Shown here piece by piece: positions 17,493 to 26,061 of a DNA stretch of 64,000 nucleotides. Each line of letters begins with the position of its first letter. Within the stretch, counting starts at the first letter, position 1. Source of the stretch: Ruegeria arenilitoris. GTDB lineage: Bacteria > Pseudomonadota > Alphaproteobacteria > Rhodobacterales > Rhodobacteraceae. Position numbers and translations under genes: made by a program. The DNA is taken from NCBI RefSeq assembly GCF_013030985.1, contig NZ_WPYP01000006.1:186001-250000 (forward strand). Reading direction: 5' to 3'. The notes under the pieces are model-generated. The model ran no database searches. It saw only the letters and a program-made list of their open reading frames with translations, and was not told where the DNA came from.

Positions 17493-18947
17493 CTAGCCCC
17501 CTGCCCGGTTCTCGATGCTGCGCACCAGAGAGGCGGGAACCTTGGGCGCGCTGAGCTGGCTCAGGGCGCTGGCCTTGGCCTCATTAGACATCTGTTCGCT
17601 GGCCTCGACCTGAGCGACCAGTTGGGCGCGTTGTTCGTCGGACAGTTCAACCATGCCCGGATCGGCCCCAGCATTGGCCTCATCCCGCAACGGGCGCACC
17701 CGGACCCCGCCGCCCAGCAGCGGCGTGCGGCCGATCACTACCTCGCGTCCAACCAGACCCTGCCCGCGCAGCAGCACCTCGTCGCCCTGACGGCGGATCA
17801 ACTGCACCGGCAGCGCCTCGAGCCGGTCATCGGCGCCCAGCACCAGCACCGTGCCCGCCGCGTCCAGTACCGATGAGGGCAGACGCACCACGTTGTCCAG
17901 CGGCTGTTCTTCAACAGTTACGGTGACAAAATCGCCGGGTTTGAATCCCGGCGCGTCCTCCAGCCTTGCATAGATCAGCCGTCCGGTCTGTCCTTCGCCC
18001 GCGGAACCGCTGTCGCGGCTGATGCGGCCTTGGGCCATCAGATCGGTGCCCGTGACCTCAAGGGATGCGGTGACCGGCGCGTTGATCAGGTCACCCTCGG
18101 CATCCAGCAGACGCACGTATTGCGCAGTCGAGACCCGAAAGGCCACCTCAAGCGCGGTAGGATCAACCAATTCGGCCAGCTTTTCATTGGCCGACACCAG
18201 TCGCCCTTCGACCAAGGTCACATCCGTCAACGTACCGGCAAACCGCGCACGAACGGTCATGTCATCCAGATCACGTTCGGCGGCCTCAAGCGCGATGCGG
18301 GCGCGGGCCAGCAAGGTGGTCGCCTGATCGACCCGCGATTCCGCTTGCGCCAGAGCAATGCGACGCGCCAGCACCGATTGTTGCGCCGCCGCCTCGGCCA
18401 GTTCCGCCTCTTCCACGGCGGCAGGGGTTCCGACCCCGCGACCCTGTAAGTCTTTCTGCCGTTGCAAGGCACGCCCGCGCAGGGCCGCCTGTGCCTCGGC
18501 CGAGTTCAACTCGTCCTGCGCCAACAGCAGCGACCGTTCGGCGTCGCGTTCTTCGAATTGCGCGTCCAGCAAGTCGGATTTGGCCCGATCCAGCGCCGAT
18601 TGCGCGTCCGCCGGGTCCAGTTCCACCAGAACCTCGCCTGCGGTGACAACACCGCCATCCTCGAAATCCTCTGCCAGAAAGACCACACGCCCGCCCAGCG
18701 CCGCGCGCAATTCCAGACGGCGGCGGCTTTGAACCTCGCCAAAGGCCTCAAGATACGGGGTGACGGTTTCAAGTTCTGCCGGACGCACGCTGACAGCAAA
18801 GATGCGTTCGCGCGCCTCGGGCGGTGTGTTCTCGCGCGTCAGCGCATCCTGCACCGCGCCAGTGATCATCTGAATCGCGACAAACAGCAAGGCCAGCGTC
18901 AGAAACGCCAGAAAGACACCAACAAGGCTTTGCCTCAGAAATCGCAT
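17493..18947 (-). CDS. RND efflux pump periplasmic adaptor (membrane fusion protein)
   Basis: Links the inner-membrane RND pump to an outer-membrane channel. About 484 residues. It has an N-terminal anchor ('LVGVFLAFLTLALLFVAIQM'), a split lipoyl domain ('EVLVELDPADAQSALDRAKS' before the hairpin) and a long Ala/Glu/Arg-rich coiled-coil hairpin at roughly 125-235. Beta-barrel and membrane-proximal domains follow. ATG 18947 is preferred over the in-frame TTG one codon earlier; GGGG lies about ten bases upstream. An acidic/Ala-rich tail (~60 residues) is unusual for the family. First gene of the pump operon. Confidence 0.9.
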   Translation of the reverse strand: MRFLRQSLVGVFLAFLTLALLFVAIQMITGAVQDALTRENTPPEARERIFAVSVRPAELETVTPYLEAFGEVQSRRRLELRAALGGRVVFLAEDFEDGGVVTAGEVLVELDPADAQSALDRAKSDLLDAQFEERDAERSLLLAQDELNSAEAQAALRGRALQRQKDLQGRGVGTPAAVEEAELAEAAAQQSVLARRIALAQAESRVDQATTLLARARIALEAAERDLDDMTVRARFAGTLTDVTLVEGRLVSANEKLAELVDPTALEVAFRVSTAQYVRLLDAEGDLINAPVTASLEVTGTDLMAQGRISRDSGSAGEGQTGRLIYARLEDAPGFKPGDFVTVTVEEQPLDNVVRLPSSVLDAAGTVLVLGADDRLEALPVQLIRRQGDEVLLRGQGLVGREVVIGRTPLLGGGVRVRPLRDEANAGADPGMVELSDEQRAQLVAQVEASEQMSNEAKASALSQLSAPKVPASLVRSIENRAGG

Positions 18948-19053
18948 CAATCTTTCACCCCGGTCGCTTCAGGCTGCCATGCGCAGATGGTAGCCGGGCA
19001 CAGAAAAATGCCAAGCCACAAAGCGGTTACGAACAGTTATACGTGCAACCAGT

Positions 19054-19596
19054 CTACTTCCGTCGCAGATGTTCGTCCAATCGGGGCATTATTTCCACGA
19101 AATTGCAGGGGCGGTGACGGTAATCGAACTGTTTTTCCAGAATTCCGTCCCAGGCGTCCTTGCAGGCGCCGGGACTCCCGGGCAGGGCGAACAGATAGGT
19201 GCCACCCGCCACGCCGCCGGTGGCGCGGGACTGCACCGCCGAAGTGCCGATCTTTTCCATAGAAATAATGGTGAAAACGGTGCCGAACGCCTCGATTTCC
19301 TTTTCATAGACGTCGCGATGCGCCTCAACTGATACGTCGCGGCCCGTCAGGCCGGTGCCCCCGGTCGAGATCACCACGTCAATCTCGGGATCACCGACCC
19401 ACAGCCGCAACTGGGCTGCGATCTCGCCCCGTTCATCCCGGATGATCTTGCGATCGGCCACCGAATGGCCTGCGCGCTCGATCCGGTCGACCAGCGTCTG
19501 ACCCGAGCGGTCCTCGTCCAGCGACCGTGTGTCCGAGACGGTCAGAACGGCAATCCGAACCGGAATGAACTCTTTGCTTTCATCAATGCGTGACAT
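19054..19596 (-). CDS. moaB: Molybdenum cofactor biosynthesis protein MoaB
   Basis: MoaB/MogA-family protein, 180 residues, expected to adenylylate molybdopterin before MoeA inserts molybdenum. Family motifs are 'RIAVLTVSDTRSLDEDRSGQ', 'STGGTGLTGRDVSVEA' (the MPT-binding loop) and 'FALPGSPGACKDAW'. It is the last gene of the operon uracil-DNA glycosylase - metallophosphoesterase - lysE - moaB, starting six bases after the lysE stop, and separate from the other Moco genes in the window. Confidence 0.93.
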   Translation of the reverse strand: MSRIDESKEFIPVRIAVLTVSDTRSLDEDRSGQTLVDRIERAGHSVADRKIIRDERGEIAAQLRLWVGDPEIDVVISTGGTGLTGRDVSVEAHRDVYEKEIEAFGTVFTIISMEKIGTSAVQSRATGGVAGGTYLFALPGSPGACKDAWDGILEKQFDYRHRPCNFVEIMPRLDEHLRRK

Positions 19597-19602
19597 TTGG
19601 CG

Positions 19603-20223
19603 TCAGGCCCTTTCCATGATGGCAAGCCGGACGGCAAGGGCGGTGAAAATCCCCCCTGTCACCCAGCCCATGATACGAGAGGCGCGCGGGTTCGAAATCA
19701 GAACCTTACCTGCGCCGCCGGCAAAAACACCCACTAGCCCGTTCACCACAAACCCGCCCAGCGCAATGATCACGCCAAGGATCAGGAATTGCGGCAGGAT
19801 CGAGCCGGTGGCGGGGTTCACAAATTGCGGGATGAAGGCAAGCACGAACAAGATGACCTTGGGGTTGGTCAGGTTCACCACCATTCCGTCACGAAACGCA
19901 TGGCTTGTGGGTTTCGCGGGCGCATCGGCAGACACCGCTCCGTTCCGTATGGCACCCCACGCCAGATACAGCAGGTAGGCCACGCCCATCCAGCGGATGA
20001 CATCAAACAGCCACGGCAGGCTGTTGACCGCGGCACCCAGCCCAAGCCCCGCCAGCAGCACGTGCACCATCAACCCCAGCGAGATGCCCGCGCTGGCCAC
20101 CAACGCCGGTCGGGCACCGGACCGCAGCCCCTGACCAAAGCAGAACATCATGTCGGCGCCGGGGGCGAAATTCAGCGCCAGGGCTGCCGGAATGAACGCC
20201 AGCAGAGTGACCGTTTCTATCAT
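19603..20223 (-). CDS. LysE-family amino acid exporter
   Basis: Inner-membrane exporter of the LysE/RhtB family, 206 residues with about six hydrophobic helices. 'ALALNFAPGADMMFCFGQGL' near residue 15 and 'NLTNPKVILFVLAFIPQFV' match the family's P-G-P and N-P-K motifs. ATG 20223 overlaps the metallophosphoesterase stop as ATGA; the open frame extends six codons further upstream but the overlap supports this start. The substrate is unknown. Confidence 0.91.
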   Translation of the reverse strand: MIETVTLLAFIPAALALNFAPGADMMFCFGQGLRSGARPALVASAGISLGLMVHVLLAGLGLGAAVNSLPWLFDVIRWMGVAYLLYLAWGAIRNGAVSADAPAKPTSHAFRDGMVVNLTNPKVILFVLAFIPQFVNPATGSILPQFLILGVIIALGGFVVNGLVGVFAGGAGKVLISNPRASRIMGWVTGGIFTALAVRLAIMERA

Positions 20224-20822
20224 AAGGTGACCTCGAACCAATTTACGCGGGGTCCCAGATTGGCGATCTGCGTGCGGCCGATTGTGCCGCGATAACCCCA
20301 GCTGTCATGGATATGACCGCACAGCGCGTATTGCGGCTGCAGCCGCTCCACCGCATCACGCACGGCGACCGAGCCGACCGCTTCGCCCATCGACGTGACA
20401 TCGCCATACCCCTTGGGCGGAGAATGCGCGATCAGAATGTCGGTGCCGTCGCAGCGGTCCAGCAACTCGGCGGCCTCAGCATCGGTAAGGTCGCAGGACC
20501 AGTCGCCAAACGGCGTGAGTGGCACGCCGTAGCCCAGACCGAACAGGCGGAGCCCGTCCAAGGTCATGCCGGTGCCGTGCAGCACATGGCCGCCCTCGGG
20601 CGCGGCGTCTGCCAATTCCTGTGCGCTTTCCGCATTGCCGGGCACCATGACAAACGGCGCAGATATGCCGGCCAGCATCGCCATCGCCTCTTCCAGCCCT
20701 TGCCGCATGTTGCAGAAATCTCCGGCCCCGATCACCAGATCAGCCTCGGCGCTGGCGGCTACGACCTCGGCCGCGCGGTTGCGGGCCATATGCAGGTCGG
20801 AAAAGGCCAGAACGCGCATCAT
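20220..20822 (-). CDS. Calcineurin-like metallophosphoesterase
   Basis: A 200-residue two-metal phosphoesterase. Motifs in order: 'VLAFSDLHMARN' (D-x-H), 'ADLVIGAGDFCN' (G-D), 'VMVPGNAES' (G-N-[HA]), 'ILIAHSPP' and 'ALCGHIHDSWG' (G-H-x-H). The N-E/H dyad usually reads GNHE or GNCD; here GNAE keeps the Asn ligand. The start at ATG 20822 overlaps the glycosylase stop as ATGA. Substrate unknown. Member of the glycosylase - phosphoesterase - lysE - moaB operon. Confidence 0.88.
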   Translation of the reverse strand: MMRVLAFSDLHMARNRAAEVVAASAEADLVIGAGDFCNMRQGLEEAMAMLAGISAPFVMVPGNAESAQELADAAPEGGHVLHGTGMTLDGLRLFGLGYGVPLTPFGDWSCDLTDAEAAELLDRCDGTDILIAHSPPKGYGDVTSMGEAVGSVAVRDAVERLQPQYALCGHIHDSWGYRGTIGRTQIANLGPRVNWFEVTL

Positions 20823-21583
20823 TTCCCCTCCAGCTTGGCCCTGAGCTCCAGCAGATCCGCCCAGGCCTGGCGCTTCATCTGCGGCTGGCGCAGCAGATAG
20901 GCGGGATGGAACATCGGGATGACCGGCAGGTCCAGCGCCTGATCCCATTGCCCGCGCAGCCTTGTGATCCCGCGTTTGCCCAGCACCGCCTGACAACTGA
21001 TATTGCCCATGATCACCAGAACTTCGGGCTTGGCGAGCGCCACGTGGCGTTCGAGGAACGGCTTCATCATCCCGATCTCTTCGGGTTTGGGGTCGCGGTT
21101 CTGCGGTGGCCGCCACGGCAGGACATTGGTGATGTAGACGTTTTGCGTACGATCCAGATCAATCGCCGCCAGCATCCGGTCCAGCAATTGCCCGGCGCGT
21201 CCCACGAACGGCTTACCCTCGCGGTCCTCTTCGCGGCCCGGAGCCTCGCCGATGATCATCACCCGCGCGCCCGGCGTACCGTCGGCAAACACCAACTGCC
21301 GCGCGCCGCGTTTCAGCTCGCAATGATCGAACCCGTCCATCGCGGTCCGCAATTGGTCCAGCGACCCGGCGCTTTTGGCGGCGGCCTTTGCGACCGCGGC
21401 GGGGTCCACCTTTTTCGGCTTTTCAGGCGCGGCCTGTACCGCAGCGGGTTTCTTGGCCTTGGGCGCGGTATCGGGCAGCGCATAGCGGTCGACCGGCGCA
21501 TCGCCGATCGCGTCCGTTGCGCCCAGTTCGATCTGCCAGTCCAGCAGCGCCCGCGCGGTATGATAGTCCAAAGCCGATTCCAT
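20819..21583 (-). CDS. Uracil-DNA glycosylase, family 4-like, lacking most Fe-S cysteines
   Basis: Removes uracil from DNA. ATG 21583 has GAGGGG just upstream, giving 254 residues; the longer frame is not supported. Catalytic motif A 'GEAPGREEDREGKPFVGRAG' begins at residue 112, and 'MFHPAYLLRQP' near 224 is motif B. Family 4 enzymes hold a [4Fe-4S] cluster with four cysteines. Only the first is present (Cys88 in 'DHCELK'); the CxxC partner is Lys91, 'KCRPP' is 'PWRPP' (Trp157), and the Cys before 'PFLER' is Met173. An Ala/Lys/Pro-rich linker fills about residues 35-75. First gene of its operon. Confidence 0.88.
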   Translation of the reverse strand: MESALDYHTARALLDWQIELGATDAIGDAPVDRYALPDTAPKAKKPAAVQAAPEKPKKVDPAAVAKAAAKSAGSLDQLRTAMDGFDHCELKRGARQLVFADGTPGARVMIIGEAPGREEDREGKPFVGRAGQLLDRMLAAIDLDRTQNVYITNVLPWRPPQNRDPKPEEIGMMKPFLERHVALAKPEVLVIMGNISCQAVLGKRGITRLRGQWDQALDLPVIPMFHPAYLLRQPQMKRQAWADLLELRAKLEGK

Positions 21584-21668
21584 ACCCCTCAATCTAACCA
21601 GCTTTTGATCGAGGGAAAGCGAATAGGCCTTGATCGGACCGTTCATCGCACCGACCATTGCGGTGTTC

Positions 21669-22298
21669 ATGTTGGTTCTGTTGCGATTCCTTTTGATTTC
21701 CCTGCTGCTGATCCCGCTCAGCGGCCCATCCTTTGCGCAACTGTTCGACCGCAATGGCCAATGCCGCCCCGGTCAGTTCCAATGCGGCACCCGCTGCTGT
21801 TCCGGCGGACAAAGATGCAGCTTTGACGGCCACTGCATCCCGCTGGGTGGCACCTATTGCGGCGGCGGGCGCACCTGCGGACCGTTTGAACGCTGCGTGG
21901 CGGGGGGCACCCGCTGCGCGCCCGCGGGGGCCAACAAATGCTATTCGCGGCTGGATTGCCCCGGAGGCACCTTCTGCAACGCGCGCGGCGAATGCGAACG
22001 GACCTCACCCGAATTTGACCCGAATACCGCCATCGAAGGCCTGCCCTCGCTATGCGACGACGGCCAGTCCTGCGCGGCGGGCACATCCTGTCTGCCGGGC
22101 GGCGGATGCTCGCGCCCCGGCTGGTTTTTGTGCGAAGAAACCGACTCGCAATGCCGCCCCGGATTCAAATGTTCCGAACATCAGGGCTGCGTGCCGGTCA
22201 AGGCGGTCGATTGCGGCTATGGAAAGTGGTGCAAACCCGGCGAGCAGTGTTTGCCCGAAGGCGGGTGCGAGAAACTGCCCGAAGGTTCCGATCCTTAG
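21669..22298 (+). CDS. Cysteine-rich secreted protein
   Basis: I do not recognise a characterised family. ATG 21669 gives 209 residues with signal peptide 'MLVLLRFLLISLLLIPLSGP' and cleavage near residue 23 (SFA). The mature ~186 residues contain 26 cysteines in repeated C-x-x-G-x-x-C-x-x-x-G-x-C modules, for example 'CCSGGQRCSFDGHC', 'CPGGTFCNARGEC' and 'CKPGEQCLPEGGC'. This spacing looks like small disulfide-knotted repeats (EGF/Dickkopf-like pattern). Most likely folded in the periplasm or outside. It lies 59 bases upstream of pyrB on the same strand and diverges from the glycosylase operon. Confidence 0.82.
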   Translation: MLVLLRFLLISLLLIPLSGPSFAQLFDRNGQCRPGQFQCGTRCCSGGQRCSFDGHCIPLGGTYCGGGRTCGPFERCVAGGTRCAPAGANKCYSRLDCPGGTFCNARGECERTSPEFDPNTAIEGLPSLCDDGQSCAAGTSCLPGGGCSRPGWFLCEETDSQCRPGFKCSEHQGCVPVKAVDCGYGKWCKPGEQCLPEGGCEKLPEGSDP

Positions 22299-22357
22299 GT
22301 TGCCCTCGCGCGCGCGGCTTCCTATAAGCGGCTCGATTGTCAGACAGGAGCCCGCCC

Positions 22358-23293
22358 ATGCGTTTCGCCCATCGTCACCTTCTTGGCATCGAGCATCTGT
22401 CGCAGTCCGATATTACCGCCATCCTCGACCTGGCCGAGAAATATGTCGACATGAACCGCCAGTCGACCAAGCATTCCGACGTGCTGTCGGGGCTGACGCA
22501 GATCAACATGTTCTTTGAGAACTCGACCCGCACGCAGGCCAGTTTCGAACTGGCAGGCAAGCGGCTGGGTGCGGATGTGATGAACATGGCGATGCAGGCC
22601 AGCTCGATCAAAAAGGGCGAGACGCTGATCGACACCGCGATGACGCTGAACGCGATGCATCCCGATCTGCTGGTGGTGCGGCATCCGCATTCCGGCGCGG
22701 TCGATCTGTTGGCGCAGAAGGTGAACTGTGCTGTGCTGAACGCAGGCGACGGGCGGCACGAACACCCGACCCAGGCCTTGCTGGACGCGCTGACCATCCG
22801 ACGCGCCAAGGGGCGTCTGCACCGTCTGAACATCGCTATTTGCGGAGATGTCGCCCATTCCCGCGTGGCACGGTCGAACCTGATCCTGCTGGGCAAGATG
22901 GAAAACCGTATCCGCCTGATCGGCCCGCCGACGCTGGTACCTGGCCAGTTCGCCGACTTCGGCGCCGAGATTTACGACGACATGAACGAAGGTCTGAAGG
23001 ACGTCGACGTTGTGATGATGCTGCGGCTTCAGAAGGAGCGGATGGACGGCGGCTTTATCCCCTCGGAACGCGAATACTATCACCGCTACGGGCTGGACGC
23101 CGCCAAGCTGGCACTGGCCAAGCCTGACGCCATCGTCATGCACCCCGGTCCGATGAACCGCGGGGTCGAGATCGACGGCACGCTGGCCGATGACATCAAC
23201 CGGTCCGTCATTCAGGAACAGGTTGAGATGGGCGTTGCCGTCCGCATGGCCGCGATGGAGCTGCTGGCCCGCAACCTGCGAGACGCCGCATGA
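22358..23293 (+). CDS. pyrB: Aspartate carbamoyltransferase catalytic subunit PyrB
   Basis: Condenses carbamoyl phosphate with aspartate in pyrimidine synthesis. ATG 22358 follows AGGAG by seven bases; 311 residues, the normal length. Carbamoyl-phosphate binding motif '[20 protein letters not shown]' begins near residue 50. '[13 protein letters not shown]', '[20 protein letters not shown]' and '[13 protein letters not shown]' are further catalytic signatures. No pyrI regulatory gene follows; instead the downstream gene order ends in a degenerate PyrC homologue, as in class A-type ATCases that need an inactive DHOase partner. Overlaps the next gene by ATGA. Confidence 0.95.
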   Translation: MRFAHRHLLGIEHLSQSDITAILDLAEKYVDMNRQSTKHSDVLSGLTQINMFFENSTRTQASFELAGKRLGADVMNMAMQASSIKKGETLIDTAMTLNAMHPDLLVVRHPHSGAVDLLAQKVNCAVLNAGDGRHEHPTQALLDALTIRRAKGRLHRLNIAICGDVAHSRVARSNLILLGKMENRIRLIGPPTLVPGQFADFGAEIYDDMNEGLKDVDVVMMLRLQKERMDGGFIPSEREYYHRYGLDAAKLALAKPDAIVMHPGPMNRGVEIDGTLADDINRSVIQEQVEMGVAVRMAAMELLARNLRDAA

Positions 23294-23808
23294 GCGATCT
23301 GACAGTCGCCCCCCATGAACGCGGCGTGATCCGCCTTTTCACGCTGGATATGCGCCCGGAAGAGGCGAAGTTCCTGCGCGAACCGGGCGCTGCCGATCAA
23401 GCTCTGGGGGTGGCGGGGCTTGACCCGGACCAGATCGATGTTTTTCCGGTCTCTGACCTCGAAGATCTTGGGCTCTTTGGCTATCTGAACGAGGGCTGCG
23501 GCGTCGCGGCCGATCAACTGGATCGAGCCGCGCTGGAGACCATCGAAGGCTGGGTCATGGTCGTGCGCAGCGCCGCCTTTGGCGACCGCGCAGCGACGCT
23601 GACACCGGACCCGAGGGTGCATCTGGCCGGTCTTTATACTGAAGAGGCCACCAACTGGACCGGCGGTCCGATCGAAACCGAAAGCGCCAAGCCGTTCTCG
23701 GCGCCGAAAACCGCGCCGCAGGATGAGCGACCCCGCCGCATCGGCTCGGCCATTCTGGCGCTGGTGATCCTGCTGGCTATCGGAGGTGCCCTGTGGCTGA
23801 TCCTGTGA
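23290..23808 (+). CDS. Conserved hypothetical protein with C-terminal membrane anchor
   Basis: A 172-residue protein of unknown function. The first ~150 residues are acidic and soluble ('[20 protein letters not shown]' near the start), and the protein ends in one strong helix ('[19 protein letters not shown]'), so it is predicted as a tail-anchored inner-membrane protein. Its start overlaps the pyrB stop (ATGA) and its end overlaps the next gene by 16 bases, placing it firmly in the pyrB operon. A role near ATCase is only a context inference. Confidence 0.8.
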   Translation: MSDLTVAPHERGVIRLFTLDMRPEEAKFLREPGAADQALGVAGLDPDQIDVFPVSDLEDLGLFGYLNEGCGVAADQLDRAALETIEGWVMVVRSAAFGDRAATLTPDPRVHLAGLYTEEATNWTGGPIETESAKPFSAPKTAPQDERPRRIGSAILALVILLAIGGALWLIL

Positions 23809-24179
23809 CCTTCTCGCCCGACAAAGGCGCTTATATCCGCACCAACGCATGGCTGGCCGCCTTTGCGATGGCGGGCGCGATGATCATCCTCTGGCTGATC
23901 GGCAATCCCTATCCCTGGACCGGCGCGCCGGCGGGCCTTGCAGCCATCGGCATTCGCGCGTGGTACCTGGCCTCCGAAGAGCTGGTCGCCACGTGGGAGA
24001 TGTCCGACACCACCCTCACCGGCCCCGGTCCGCGCAAGGTGGCGCTGAACCAGATACAGGCGGTCAACACCATTGGCAGCTTTGTCCAGGTCGTCACCAA
24101 GGGCGGCGACAAGCACCTGATCAAATACCAGGCGGACCCGGCCGCCACCAAAGCCGCAATCGAAAGGGCCATGGCATGA
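23793..24179 (+). CDS. Small membrane protein with PH-like domain
   Basis: A 128-residue protein: two hydrophobic segments near residues 18-50 ('WLAAFAMAGAMIILWLIGNP' then 'AGLAAIGIRAWYLA'), followed by a beta-rich part 'TTLTGPGPRKVALNQIQAVN' that fits a bacterial PH-like (bPH2) domain. Function unknown. Its start lies inside the preceding gene (16-base overlap) and its stop overlaps the pyrC' start as ATGA. Confidence 0.78.
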   Translation: MADPVTFSPDKGAYIRTNAWLAAFAMAGAMIILWLIGNPYPWTGAPAGLAAIGIRAWYLASEELVATWEMSDTTLTGPGPRKVALNQIQAVNTIGSFVQVVTKGGDKHLIKYQADPAATKAAIERAMA

Positions 24180-25456
24180 GCAACCTGATCTTCACCAACG
24201 CCCGCCTGATCGACCCGGAATCCGGCACGGACAGCATGGGCTGGCTGCACGTGACCGAAGGCCGGATTGCCGCGCGCGGTGAAGGCGACGCCCCAACCCT
24301 GGACGCGCAGGTCGTTGATTGCGGCGGGCATTGTCTGGCCCCCGGGATCGTCGATATCGGCGTCAAGGTTTGCGAACCGGGCGAACGCCACAAGGAAAGC
24401 TACAAATCCGCCGGCCTGGCCGCCGCTGCCGGAGGGGTGACCACCATCGTCACCCGCCCCGATACGCTGCCTGCCGTCGACACGCCTGAAACGCTGGAAT
24501 TTGCCACCCGGCGCGCGCAGGCGGATGCGCCTGTGAACGTGCTGCCCATGGCCGCCCTGACCAAAAACCGCGAAGGGCGCGAAATGACCGAGATCGGCTT
24601 TCTGCAGGATGCCGGTGCCGTTGCATTCACCGATTGCGATCACGTCATCGCCAATACCAAGGTGTTTTCCCGCGCCCTGACCTATGCGCGGTCCTGCGGC
24701 GCTCTGGTCATTGCGCACCCGCAGGAACCGGGCCTGAGCAATGGTGCGGCGGCCACCAGCGGCAAGTTCGCCGCCCTGCGGGGTTTGCCTGCTGTGTCAC
24801 CGATGGCAGAACGCATGGGACTGGACCGCGACATCGCACTTTTGGAAATGACCGGGGCGGCATATCACGCCGACCAGATCACCACTGCCCGCGCCCTGCC
24901 TGCGCTGGAGCGCGCCAAGCGCAACGGTCTGGACATCACCGCCGGAACCTCGATCCACCATCTGACCCTGAACGAGCTGGACGTGGCCGACTATCGCACT
25001 TTCTTCAAGGTCAAACCGCCGCTGCGGTCCGAGGACGACCGACAAGCGGTGATCGACGCGGTGCGGTCCGGCCTGATCGACATCATCAGCTCGATGCACA
25101 CGCCGCAGGACGAGGAAAGCAAGCGCCTGCCGTTTGAAGAGGCGGCCTCGGGCGCGGTGGCGCTGGAAACGCTGCTGCCTGCGGCGCTGCGGCTGTATCA
25201 CGCGGATCAGCTGGACCTGCCCACCCTGTTCCGCGCCATGGCGCTGAACCCGGCCAAACGGCTGGGGTTGGACTCGGGCCGTCTGGCCGAGGGCGCGCCC
25301 GCCGATCTGGTGCTATTCGACCCGGATGTGCCCTTTGTGCTGGACCGGTTTTCATTAAAATCAAAATCGCAGAACACCCCGTTTGACGGCCAGCGGATGC
25401 AGGGTAAGGTCACCGCAACTTATGTAGCAGGCCAAGAAGTTTACCGGAGATCCTGA
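24176..25456 (+). CDS. pyrC: Dihydroorotase homologue, apparently inactive (PyrC')
   Basis: A 426-residue amidohydrolase-fold protein of the class I dihydroorotase family. ATG 24176 overlaps the previous stop. Active class I enzymes have H-x-H after 'PG-[IL]-VD', with later His and Asp ligands. Here the motif reads 'PGIVDIGVKVCEPGERHKE', so the two His are Gly62 and Lys64. Asp153, His181 and His231 remain, but the catalytic Asp of 'TDHAPH' is Met307 in 'SSMHTPQ'. It should therefore be a structural partner of PyrB, as the inactive pyrC' product is in Pseudomonas. A functional dihydroorotase must lie elsewhere. Confidence 0.88.
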   Translation: MSNLIFTNARLIDPESGTDSMGWLHVTEGRIAARGEGDAPTLDAQVVDCGGHCLAPGIVDIGVKVCEPGERHKESYKSAGLAAAAGGVTTIVTRPDTLPAVDTPETLEFATRRAQADAPVNVLPMAALTKNREGREMTEIGFLQDAGAVAFTDCDHVIANTKVFSRALTYARSCGALVIAHPQEPGLSNGAAATSGKFAALRGLPAVSPMAERMGLDRDIALLEMTGAAYHADQITTARALPALERAKRNGLDITAGTSIHHLTLNELDVADYRTFFKVKPPLRSEDDRQAVIDAVRSGLIDIISSMHTPQDEESKRLPFEEAASGAVALETLLPAALRLYHADQLDLPTLFRAMALNPAKRLGLDSGRLAEGAPADLVLFDPDVPFVLDRFSLKSKSQNTPFDGQRMQGKVTATYVAGQEVYRRS

Positions 25457-26061
25457 TGCCCCTACTCGACAGCACGATGACCCAGCTGATCCTCTGGGCC
25501 GCGATTGGGTATCTGATGGGATCGGTCCCGTTCGGTATGATCATTGCCAAGGTCATGGGGCTGGGCAATCTGCGCAATATCGGATCGGGCAATATCGGGG
25601 CGACCAATGTCTTGCGCACCGGCAACAAGGCCGCCGCCGCGCTGACGCTGGTTTTTGATGCCGCCAAGGGGGCGGTCGCCGTTCTGCTGGCCCGCGCACT
25701 GGCCGGTGAGGACGCCGCCCAGATCGCCGCCCTGACCGCGCTTCTGGGCCATTGCTTCCCGGTTTGGCTGGGCTTCAGGGGCGGCAAGGGTGTCGCCACC
25801 TTTCTGGGCCTGTGGTTGGCATTGGACTGGCGCGTGGGCGTGGCCTGCTGCCTGAGCTGGCTGGTCGCCGCCGCGATCTGGCGAATTTCCTCGCTGGGCG
25901 CGTTGGTCGCAGCGGCAACATCGACCCTCTGGGTGTTGCTGCTGACAGATGGTTCGACCTTTTTCCTGGGCATCATCCTGACCTTGCTGGTCTATTGGCG
26001 CCACAGCGCGAACCTGGCGCGGATCAGGGCCGGGACCGAACCCAAAATCGGCCAGTCTTGA
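25456..26061 (+). CDS. plsY: Glycerol-3-phosphate acyltransferase PlsY
   Basis: Inner-membrane enzyme that acylates glycerol-3-phosphate from acyl-phosphate, the first step of phospholipid synthesis. 201 residues, about five helices. Family motifs: 'GSVPFGMIIAKVMGLGNLR' with 'NIGSGNIGATNVLR' near residues 38-51, 'FRGGKGVATFLGLWLAL' near 108, and 'YWRHSANLARIRAGTEPKIG' at the C-terminus. Its start overlaps the pyrC' stop by one base (TGATG), making it the last clear gene of the pyrB transcript. Confidence 0.95.
   Translation: MPLLDSTMTQLILWAAIGYLMGSVPFGMIIAKVMGLGNLRNIGSGNIGATNVLRTGNKAAAALTLVFDAAKGAVAVLLARALAGEDAAQIAALTALLGHCFPVWLGFRGGKGVATFLGLWLALDWRVGVACCLSWLVAAAIWRISSLGALVAAATSTLWVLLLTDGSTFFLGIILTLLVYWRHSANLARIRAGTEPKIGQS

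Noticed and set aside
15487..17496. 669-codon plus-strand open frame opposite the RND permease
   Set aside because: Antisense to a clear RND gene; composition is His/Gln/Arg-rich and motif-free, as expected for the shadow of a high-GC gene.
23849..24175. N-terminal extension of the pyrC' frame
   Set aside because: Reads out of frame through the PH-like gene; amidohydrolase similarity begins at ATG 24176, which overlaps the previous stop.
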